Of a stretch of 24,787 nt of DNA, positions 16,563 to 24,787 are shown piece after piece. Below the pieces are notes generated by a model that worked only from the letters and a program-made list of their open reading frames with translations, had not been told where the DNA came from and made no database searches. The stretch is from NCBI GenBank assembly GCA_034189755.1, contig JAXIHJ010000036.1, forward strand, positions 1 through 24,787, read 5' to 3'. The stretch is from JAXIHJ01 sp034189755 (GTDB lineage Bacteria; Planctomycetota; Phycisphaerae; SM23-33). A program made the translations under genes and the position numbers. Within the stretch, counting starts at the first letter, position 1. The number at the start of each line of letters is the position of its first letter.

Positions 16563-17549
16563 CTATCTTTCCCGCTTGTTATAATCGTCAATATCGTCCG
16601 CCGTCGGCAAAGACGGGATGACTCCCCTGCCCGTAACGCAGACCGCTCCTGCCACGGTGGCGTATTGCATCGCCTCGGTGAGTTGTTCTTTTGTGAAGAT
16701 CTGCTCGCCGGCGGAGGCATTGTCCAGAAGCTTCTTGATAAACGCCGCCCAGAATGCGTCGCCGGCGCCCGTGGTATCCACTGCTTTTACCTTTTGGCCC
16801 TTCATGTCGATCCGTATTGAATCGTGCCACAGGCTGGCGCCGTCGGCTCCGCGCGTTACGCAAACCAGCGACGGGCCTTCCCGCATGAGCCGATCGACGG
16901 CGCGGTCTTCGTCCTCCAGTTGCGCGATGAACTGCAACTCCTCTTCACTGACCTTCAGCCAGTCGGCGAATGGAAGTCCCAACAACATGCCTTCGCGGGC
17001 CTCCTTATCTCCCGGCCAAAGCGGCGAACGCCAGTTGGGGTCGTAAGATACCGTCAGGCCTTTCTGCCTGGCCAGCTCCAGGCAATGCAGCGTGGTGCTG
17101 CGGCACGGCTGGTTAGTCATGGAGAGCGAGCCGAAGTGAAATACCTTCGCGCGGTCAAAGGCCGAGGCATCAACGTCTGAAACCTCATAGAGCAAATCCG
17201 CACCGGGATTTCTGTAAAATACGAAGTCTCTCTCGCCGTCGGCCCGCAGCGAGACGAAGGCCAGCGTCGTATTGGCCTTGCCGGTCGTTCTCATCAACGA
17301 GGTCTCGACGTTGCTGGCCTGGAGCACTTCCTGCAAATGGGCGCCGAATTCGTCTTCGCCGACCATGCCCATAAAGGCCACCTTCACCCCCAGTTTTCCC
17401 AACCCCGCAGCCACGTTGGCTGGTGCTCCCCCCGCCGCACGAACGAAGCCGTCGGCGTCGCGCAAGGCTACGCCCGACCGGCTGGGCACAAAATCTATCA
17501 ACGCTTCGCCGAAACAAATCACGTCAAGATGTGAATGCTCTTTCGCCAC
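16563..17549 (-). CDS. PfkB family carbohydrate kinase (fructokinase-like)
   Basis: The protein has 328 residues. Both ribokinase/PfkB signatures are present: an N-terminal substrate region with GGAPANVAAGLGKLG (40-54), and the C-terminal DTTGAGDAFWAAF (258-270), where GAGD (261-264) forms the anion hole and D264 is the catalytic base. ICFGEALIDFVP at the start and FYRNPGADLL near 111-120 resemble bacterial fructokinases and 2-keto-3-deoxygluconate kinases, so the likely reaction is ATP-dependent phosphorylation of a ketose or keto-sugar. The exact sugar cannot be told. The GTG start has AAAGGAG about ten bases upstream and lies 22 bases after the isochorismatase-fold gene. It is the last gene of a three-gene operon with a Gfo/Idh oxidoreductase, which supports a sugar or polyol role. 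Confidence 0.9.
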   Translation of the reverse strand: MAKEHSHLDVICFGEALIDFVPSRSGVALRDADGFVRAAGGAPANVAAGLGKLGVKVAFMGMVGEDEFGAHLQEVLQASNVETSLMRTTGKANTTLAFVSLRADGERDFVFYRNPGADLLYEVSDVDASAFDRAKVFHFGSLSMTNQPCRSTTLHCLELARQKGLTVSYDPNWRSPLWPGDKEAREGMLLGLPFADWLKVSEEELQFIAQLEDEDRAVDRLMREGPSLVCVTRGADGASLWHDSIRIDMKGQKVKAVDTTGAGDAFWAAFIKKLLDNASAGEQIFTKEQLTEAMQYATVAGAVCVTGRGVIPSLPTADDIDDYNKRER

Positions 17550-17571
17550 CGCCCTACCGCTCCTTTAAAAT

Positions 17572-18240
17572 TTACTTGTTCCAGATTTTCAGCAGGTCCT
17601 CGGCCTTGGCCATGTCATGGCGAGAACGCATTATAGACAAAGCCGCCGCGTGCAGCGCCTTGTTGGGGCCGGCAACAACGTCCTCCCCGACAACCACGTA
17701 ATAGTCCAGACAGGATGCGTCCATCACCGTGTTAAGCACGCACCCGTATGAGGACGTTCCGGTAACCACGACAGTCTCAATGCCACCGGAGCGCAGGATC
17801 ATGTCGGTATTGGTGCCGATAAATGCGCTGGCATGTTGCTTTTTGGCTACGACGTCGCCGGGCTGAGGGGCGAGCCGCTCGTTAATCTGAGCGCCCCACG
17901 TCCCGTCAATGCAGTAATCGTCATTTGCCTCGTCGGCCTCGGTAAACTTGTAAGCGATGCTCTTCAGCCGAAGCCAAGCCGGCGAGTCGGTCCGACCGTC
18001 CGGCAGGTTGGCCTGCTGAGCGTGAACCACCAATACGCCCGCTTTGCGCGCCGCTTCGGCAAGCCTGGCGATCGGCTCGACAATGTCGGCAACCGCCGTC
18101 AAGTCAGCGCCCTTGTTGTGAAAGTAGCCTTTCTGATGCGTCGGCTCGTTGCACATGTCGATTATCAACAAGGCCGTGTGGGCAGGATCGATTAATTCCT
18201 GAAGTTCGCTATAAACTTTTTTGCCTTTTAGTGTAAGCAT
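17572..18240 (-). CDS. Isochorismatase-fold cysteine hydrolase
   Basis: The protein has 222 residues. The catalytic triad of the family is visible: D28 in LLIIDMCNE, K134 in the VVAKKQHASAF stretch, and the nucleophile C167 in GTSSYGCVLNTVMDA. A cis-peptide-like VVVTG precedes the cysteine. Members include nicotinamidase, N-carbamoylsarcosine amidohydrolase and isochorismatase. The substrate cannot be predicted, but the long N-terminus and DSPAWLRLKSI segment resemble amidohydrolase members more than nicotinamidase, whose metal-site D-x-H-x-x-x-H pattern I do not see. The ribosome site AAGGAGATATACG before the ATG is strong. It begins 12 bases after the Gfo/Idh gene and is followed by the PfkB kinase, so a role in the same catabolic pathway is inferred. 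Confidence 0.85.
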   Translation of the reverse strand: MLTLKGKKVYSELQELIDPAHTALLIIDMCNEPTHQKGYFHNKGADLTAVADIVEPIARLAEAARKAGVLVVHAQQANLPDGRTDSPAWLRLKSIAYKFTEADEANDDYCIDGTWGAQINERLAPQPGDVVAKKQHASAFIGTNTDMILRSGGIETVVVTGTSSYGCVLNTVMDASCLDYYVVVGEDVVAGPNKALHAAALSIMRSRHDMAKAEDLLKIWNK

Positions 18241-18252
18241 CGTATATCTCCT

Positions 18253-19407
18253 TCAATATCTGCTTACCCAGGGTTCGGCCCCGATTTTCATTTGGGGTGT
18301 TTCGGCCCGGGCATTCTCGAACAGCTTCGCAAAGTCGGGCTTCCCCGTAATGGGCAGAACGACTCTTTGCTTCCTGTATGCCGACAGATACGCAGCGTTC
18401 ACTATCTCCACTATGGCCCGGCCGTCCTCACCGGTCATTTGGGGGTCCACATCCCGGAGGATACATTCGCAAAAATGCTCCAGCTCCCGAAGATACTGCC
18501 ACGTTTTCTTGACGTAGCTCTCAGTGTCATCATATTCAAACCAGAGGTTCGGCATCGTCAGGTCCGTAACCGTTTTGGACTTTTCATAAAGATGTATGTG
18601 GTGGTGTTCCTGAGTCAGCGAGCTGTGGTATATGCATCGCATGACCAGCGTAGCCTTGGTGCCGAATACCTCGTAACGTTCCTCGCCGGTGCAGTGAGTC
18701 AACATGGTGATATGAAGCGTGCTCAGTGTATTATTTTTATGCCTCATAGCCACGCACGAAACGTCTTCGTTTTCAAAACGATCCTTACCGATGCACATGA
18801 CATAACCGTTGACCTCCGCCACATCCCCCATCCACCATCGGCAGATATCAATCGGATGCGAGCCGTCCTCCTGAAGATAACCGCCGCCGGATGTCAGGCG
18901 ATGTCGGTAATCGCTTTGAGCAGATGATGTGGCGCGGGCGTTGTCCCATGTAACGCGCAGTTCAAAAACATCGCCCAGCGCCCCTGAATCAATTATCTCC
19001 TTGGCTTTACAAAAGCTGGAGTTAAACCTTTTCATAAAAGCTACCATCAACTTGACGTTCGCTTTTTTGCAGGCTGCGATCATTTCGTCAGCCTCGTCGA
19101 CCGTTACGCACATGGGCTTTTCACAAAAAACGTGTTTCCCGGCGGCTGCGGCTTTAAGCACCATGTCCTTGTGGTAATTGGTAGGAACAGCGATTACGAC
19201 GAAATCTATCTGAGGGTCCTTCAGCATTTGATCGTAATCATAGTAGGCTTTTTCTATCCCCCATTTCGCCCTGGCAACATCGGCACGCTGCTTATCTACG
19301 TCGCATACGGCGTATGCCCGACCATTTTCCAGCAATTTCATGTAAGGGCCGTACAGGTATCGCATGGATATGCCGGCGCCTAAAAACCCAAACCGTACCT
19401 TTTCCAC
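18253..19407 (-). CDS. Gfo/Idh/MocA family NAD(P)-dependent oxidoreductase
   Basis: The protein has 384 residues. The N-terminal Rossmann fold begins RFGFLGAGISMRYLYGPY (a GxGxxx-type dinucleotide loop) with CDVD at the end of strand 2. E96-K97-P98 is the signature that positions the nicotinamide and supplies the catalytic lysine. The C-terminal alpha/beta domain contains GGGYLQEDGSHPIDICRWWMGD (175-195) with H184, the usual substrate-binding and proton-relay histidine. The family oxidises or reduces sugars and cyclitols such as inositol and glucose derivatives. It is the first gene of an operon with an isochorismatase-fold hydrolase and a PfkB kinase. The GTG start has GAGGAG six bases upstream. 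No signal peptide is seen, so it acts in the cytoplasm. The substrate is unknown. Confidence 0.92.
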   Translation of the reverse strand: MEKVRFGFLGAGISMRYLYGPYMKLLENGRAYAVCDVDKQRADVARAKWGIEKAYYDYDQMLKDPQIDFVVIAVPTNYHKDMVLKAAAAGKHVFCEKPMCVTVDEADEMIAACKKANVKLMVAFMKRFNSSFCKAKEIIDSGALGDVFELRVTWDNARATSSAQSDYRHRLTSGGGYLQEDGSHPIDICRWWMGDVAEVNGYVMCIGKDRFENEDVSCVAMRHKNNTLSTLHITMLTHCTGEERYEVFGTKATLVMRCIYHSSLTQEHHHIHLYEKSKTVTDLTMPNLWFEYDDTESYVKKTWQYLRELEHFCECILRDVDPQMTGEDGRAIVEIVNAAYLSAYRKQRVVLPITGKPDFAKLFENARAETPQMKIGAEPWVSRY

Positions 19408-19448
19408 TTTGAACTCCTCGTTTCAGTTTCATCAGTTTCAAAAAAAAC

Positions 19449-19537
19449 TAATCCCGTTCGCCAGCGGGGTCGATGCCGCTTTGTGTCATGTGGGTTCTCA
19501 TCCCACCCCAGAAACCTTCCGCAAGACGAGCGGCATC
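19449..19537. ncRNA. Possible structured RNA element between tRNA-Ser and the Gfo operon
   Basis: A 9-bp perfect stem, GATGCCGCT (19472-19480) with AGCGGCATC (19529-19537), encloses a smaller hairpin GTGGG (19490-19494) with CCCAC (19502-19506). A separate CCCG/CGGG hairpin (19453-19469) lies beside it. A run of eight A (19440-19447) becomes eight U on the minus strand, so in that direction the block could also end tRNA-Ser transcription. On the plus strand the side hairpin gains a G-U pair that would be a mismatch on the minus, which slightly favours a plus-strand RNA. No known RNA family is recognised. Confidence 0.3.
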
Positions 19538-19555
19538 TGAAATCCGAAATAAGAA

Positions 19556-19646
19556 CGGAGAGGGCGGGATTCGAACCCGCGATACGGGTATGACCCCGTA
19601 TAACGGTTTAGCAAACCGTCGCTTTCAGCCACTCAGCCACCTCTCC
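19556..19646 (-). tRNA. tRNA-Ser (anticodon GCU)
   Basis: This is a complete class II tRNA on the minus strand. The acceptor GGAGAGG/CCTCTCC is followed by discriminator G (19556), with a D arm, an anticodon stem ACGGT/ACCGT with loop TTGCTAA, a long variable arm (TACGGG/ACCCGTA) and a T arm GCGGG-TTCGAAT-CCCGC. The anticodon at 19610-19612 reads AGY serine codons. The CCA end is not encoded. It has its own promoter about 11 bases upstream of the transcript's mature end. Confidence 0.96.
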
Positions 19647-19663
19647 AGCCAAGCCTGCTTTGC

Positions 19664-19691
19664 ACTATACGTTATTACGAAGAACCGTCAA
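19664..19691 (-). promoter_or_regulatory. Promoter of tRNA-Ser
   Basis: On the minus strand, -35 TTGACG (19691-19686) and -10 TATAGT (19669-19664) are 16 bases apart. Transcription would start near 19657, about ten bases before the tRNA. Confidence 0.65.
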
Positions 19692-19780
19692 GTTGAAACG
19701 CCACCGGTGATTTGTTTTTACCTCATGCCGGCTGACCGTCGCACACTCGGCAATATGTTTTGCTTCGCGCAGAATATTCG

Positions 19781-19810
19781 TTGGTCTTCGGGACAAGTAT
19801 GGTTTATAAT
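19781..19810 (+). promoter_or_regulatory. Probable promoter of the histone-like gene
   Basis: A perfect -10 TATAAT lies at 19805-19810, with a weak -35 TTGGTC at 19781-19786 (spacer 18). It would give a leader of about 45 bases before the ATG at 19861 and may also drive tRNA-Val downstream. Confidence 0.5.
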
Positions 19811-19860
19811 TTGCCGCTCTGTAACAACTTTTGTAATTACAAAACAGGAGAAAATGAGTA

Positions 19861-20346
19861 ATGCCACCGAGAGCGAAGTCTATTTCACAACTGCGCAAGG
19901 AACTTGCAACGAAGAAGAAGCAATTGAAAAAGGCCCGGACCAGGCGTGCGAAGCTGACGGCGCAACTGGCTGCTGTAGACCATGAGATCACCAAGTTGAC
20001 CGGTAAAGCGGCTCCGGCAAGGCGGAAGAAGGCCAGAAAAGCCGCAAAAAAAGCCAAAAGGGTCAAAAAAGTCAGGAAGGCCCGAAAGGCCGGCAGGAAA
20101 AAGTCAGCAAAGCGTACAAAGGCCACACGTCGAAAACGCACGACACGCAAGCCGTTGCTGACACATCTCAAGCTGGTTCTTGGCCGTGCGAAGGGCGGCT
20201 TGAGAGTCAAGGATGCGGCTGCGGCGGTGGTGAAGTCAGGCTACACTACCAAGAGCAAGGATTTCTACAGCATTGTCGCAACGACGCTTCGCGATAAGGA
20301 TAATTTCCGTCGCGTCGGCCGGGGCATATACAAGCTCAAGGGCTAG
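19861..20346 (+). CDS. Histone-H1-like DNA-binding protein with C-terminal winged helix
   Basis: The protein has 161 residues in three parts. Residues 5-48 form a coiled coil (ISQLRKELATKKKQLKKARTR, written here in part), likely to dimerise. Residues 52-97 are almost all Lys, Arg and Ala, like the tail of eukaryotic linker histones and bacterial Hc1/BpH1 proteins. Residues 98-161 form a compact domain ending RRVGRGIYKLKG that resembles the HB1/ASXL-type (HARE-HTH) winged helix. The protein should coat or bridge DNA as a nucleoid-associated factor, with the C-terminal domain adding specificity or partner binding; this is inference. GGAG (19847-19850) lies ten bases before the ATG. An ATG at 19854 is in another frame. 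Similar proteins are, to my knowledge, common in planctomycetes. tRNA-Val follows 41 bases after the stop. Confidence 0.8.
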   Translation: MPPRAKSISQLRKELATKKKQLKKARTRRAKLTAQLAAVDHEITKLTGKAAPARRKKARKAAKKAKRVKKVRKARKAGRKKSAKRTKATRRKRTTRKPLLTHLKLVLGRAKGGLRVKDAAAAVVKSGYTTKSKDFYSIVATTLRDKDNFRRVGRGIYKLKG

Positions 20347-20387
20347 AGCGTCCTTTGCTGCTATCGTAACGCTCGCCTAAAGTACAT

Positions 20388-20461
20388 GGGCCGTTAGCTC
20401 AGTTGGCTAGAGCGCCTGCTCGACACGCAGGAGGTCAGTGGTTCAAGTCCACTACGGCCCA
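20388..20461 (+). tRNA. tRNA-Val (anticodon GAC), with C at position 33
   Basis: The cloverleaf is complete: acceptor GGGCCGT/ACGGCCC, discriminator A, D arm GCTC/GAGC, anticodon stem CCTGC/GCAGG and T arm AGTGG-TTCAAGT-CCACT. The anticodon loop TCGACAC (20420-20426) puts GAC at 34-36, reading GUY valine codons; A73 fits valine identity. Position 33, almost always U, is C here (20421). CCA is not encoded. The GIY-YIG ORF begins three bases after the last tRNA base. Confidence 0.88.
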
Positions 20462-20464
20462 GTG

Positions 20465-20899
20465 ATGGAGTTTGTGGTTTACATCTTGCGAGCAGAGACG
20501 AATGGCAGCCTGTACGTGGGGCATACGAACAACCTCCCCAGACGACTTGAGCAACATAACAATCATTCGGGCAAGAGCTATACGGCCAAGCGTGGCCCGT
20601 GGGTCTTGGCTTACAAGGAAGAATACGCCGAACGAAGTGTGGCTGTAATGAGGGAACGCTTCCTGAAATCTCGTGCCGGAGCACGCGAGAAAAGCAACTC
20701 GCAGGTGTGCTCATTGATTCGGTTGGCTAGAGCGGCCCCAGGGACAGGTCACTGGTTCAAGTCCACTACGGCCCAGTGGTGTAAGTTTCGCCGAGTCCGA
20801 ATCTTCGGACCATCCCGCCTCCCAAGGTATCGCGGCAAACCTGTCAGGCCCACTTTTGACGGTACCGTCGGCTCAGCGTTCGCAGCGAAAAAGCGTTGA
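20465..20899 (+). CDS. Small GIY-YIG nuclease abutting tRNA-Val
   Basis: The ORF has 144 codons. The first 70 or so residues are a single GIY-YIG domain of the short UvrC/URI-like group: VVYILRAETNGSLYVGHT, with VYIL and LYVG as the GIY and YIG strands (4-19), NNLPRRLEQHN with R26 and H31, then LAYKEEYAERSVAVMRERFLKS with E52/E53 and E64. This fold cuts DNA. From about residue 86 the reading frame runs through a decayed copy of tRNA-Val (RLARAAPGTGHWFKSTTAQW is translated tRNA-like sequence) and then intergenic DNA, so the natural end of the protein may be lost or the tail may be meaningless. The ATG at 20465 (or GTG 20462) directly follows the tRNA gene with no ribosome site, so expression would depend on read-through of the tRNA. 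It is probably a mobile or formerly mobile nuclease. Confidence 0.7.
   Translation: MEFVVYILRAETNGSLYVGHTNNLPRRLEQHNNHSGKSYTAKRGPWVLAYKEEYAERSVAVMRERFLKSRAGAREKSNSQVCSLIRLARAAPGTGHWFKSTTAQWCKFRRVRIFGPSRLPRYRGKPVRPTFDGTVGSAFAAKKR
20722..20775 (+). pseudogene. Decayed partial copy of tRNA-Val
   Basis: Bases 20722-20734 match tRNA-Val 20402-20414 exactly (13 of 13). Bases 20746-20778 match 20432-20464 at 32 of 33. The anticodon arm between them is reduced from 17 to 11 bases and no longer forms a proper arm, and the single change (20752) breaks a T-stem pair. The acceptor 5' half is gone or unrecognisable. The 3' match extends three bases past the tRNA into GTG. The two copies flank the GIY-YIG coding core with an offset of 314-320 bases. 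Confidence 0.85.
20795..20810. other. Compact hairpin in the nifJ upstream region
   Basis: GTCCGAA (20795-20801) and TTCGGAC (20804-20810) are perfectly complementary with only two bases between. The hairpin is still inside the GIY-YIG reading frame but beyond any recognisable protein domain. Role unknown. Confidence 0.35.
20858..20869. promoter_or_regulatory. 12-bp palindrome upstream of nifJ, possible operator
   Basis: GACGGTACCGTC is perfectly self-complementary and lies about 30 bases upstream of the likely nifJ -35. The position would suit a dimeric activator or repressor. No known operator consensus is recognised. Confidence 0.3.
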
Positions 20900-20924
20900 A
20901 AAGCACGACGCAAAAGCAGAGAAT
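20896..20924 (+). promoter_or_regulatory. Possible nifJ promoter
   Basis: TTGAAA (20896-20901) and GAGAAT (20919-20924) are 17 bases apart. The -35 has five of six consensus bases and the -10 has four. Transcription would start near 20931, about 33 bases before the ATG. Confidence 0.4.
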
Positions 20925-20963
20925 GTGCGTTTTCCAACCACACGCATGAAGGAAGATTAAGAT

Positions 20964-24530
<3,567 letters not shown>

Positions 24531-24557
24531 GAAGCCGCAGCGGCTCTGCTTTTTTTT
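24531..24557 (+). terminator. Intrinsic terminator after nifJ
   Basis: A short GC-rich hairpin (GCAG/CTGC, or AGCC/GGCT as an alternative) directly after the nifJ stop is followed by eight T (24550-24557). Confidence 0.65.
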
Positions 24558-24642
24558 GCATCGCCGAGGAACCTTTCCGCCCCTGGTGCGTCTATACAGG
24601 GTGTAAAGAAACTGCGACTTCCGCAACGGAAAGGGGCCTGTT

Positions 24643-24787
24643 ATGAAGACAGCATCCAAAGCACTCGTCGTCATCTTTTGCATCTTGCCGTTCACCGCTG
24701 CATCGTACGCCGAGCACACCGGCGCCCTGGAAAAGATGCCCATCAGGTCTGTCGCGGTGTTCAAGGACGGCCACGCGTTCGTAGTGC
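24643..24787 (+). CDS. N-terminus of a secreted protein, possibly DUF4139 family (cut by window end)
   Basis: Forty-eight codons are visible before the window ends. MKTASKALVVIFCILPFTAASYA is a clear Sec signal peptide with likely cleavage after AYA-type residues (about 23), so the protein is exported. The mature start EHTGALEKMPIRSVAVFKDGHAFVV resembles the opening of DUF4139 (mucoidy-inhibitor-A-like) proteins, which begin with a strand of the form V-x-V-F-x-D-G-H-A; this is from memory and rests on a short stretch. The ribosome site AAAGGGG precedes the ATG at good spacing. It lies about 85 bases after the nifJ terminator, so it starts a new transcript. A possible -10 TATACA is at 24593-24598 with no good -35. 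Confidence 0.6.
   Translation, partial: MKTASKALVVIFCILPFTAASYAEHTGALEKMPIRSVAVFKDGHAFVV

Noticed and set aside
16346..16621. 91-codon plus-strand ORF in the kinase-PfkB gap
   Set aside because: There is no ribosome site, it crosses a hairpin and the PfkB 3' end, and resembles no family.
19420..19440. CTGATGA...GAAAC on the minus strand, resembling a hammerhead ribozyme core
   Set aside because: There is no room for stem II between the two core parts and no flanking stems I or III; the match comes from repeats of GTTTCA.
19473..19985. 170-codon plus-strand ORF over tRNA-Ser
   Set aside because: The GGIRTRDTGMTPYNGLANRRFQPLSHLS part is the translated antisense of tRNA-Ser, a well-known false ORF, and the end overlaps the histone-like gene in another frame.

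Overview
The window is GC-rich by eye, densely coded, and reads as a chromosomal segment from a planctomycete, most likely an anaerobic member of the Phycisphaerae. This placement is inferred from gene content. The pointers are a lysine/arginine-rich histone-H1-like protein with a C-terminal winged helix, an FHA-GAF histidine kinase, a tandem NDK-domain protein, two LptF/LptG-type permeases (so an outer membrane), a lipoprotein peptidoglycan amidase, and a full-length pyruvate:ferredoxin oxidoreductase (anaerobic pyruvate metabolism). No plasmid, phage, CRISPR or IS transposase genes are seen. GTG starts are frequent: six of the genes called here begin with GTG.

Layout. Bases 1-2009 hold a long palindrome, then an NDK-family gene overlapping by ATGA with an MBL-fold hydrolase. 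A near-consensus promoter (2030-2058) leads into an FHA-GAF histidine kinase (2249-3892). Converging on it from the minus strand is a four-gene envelope cluster in the order lemA, htpX, a membrane-anchored unknown, and a lipoprotein amidase (7299 down to 3927). Divergent from lemA is mutS2 (7521-10058). It lacks a Smr domain and carries three copies of a small beta-barrel module. The minus strand then carries an lptG-lptF-like pair ending in a U-tract terminator (10099-10140), a two-gene signalling operon (HAMP histidine kinase, then a receiver-GGDEF diguanylate cyclase), and a sugar/polyol-type operon (Gfo/Idh oxidoreductase, isochorismatase-fold hydrolase, PfkB kinase).

The right-hand part holds tRNA-Ser(GCU) on the minus strand with a clear promoter, the histone-like gene on the plus strand, and tRNA-Val(GAC). 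A small GIY-YIG nuclease ORF starts three bases after the tRNA-Val gene and runs through a decayed second copy of the same tRNA. Then come nifJ (pyruvate:ferredoxin oxidoreductase) with its terminator, and the start of a secreted protein cut by the window end.

The most unusual items are the tRNA-Val/GIY-YIG/tRNA-remnant unit (a candidate tRNA-targeting mini-element), the Smr-less MutS2 with tripled barrels, the catalytically dead first half of the NDK protein, and a structured non-coding block between tRNA-Ser and the sugar operon. Family assignments rest on motifs read by eye; no database search was run.
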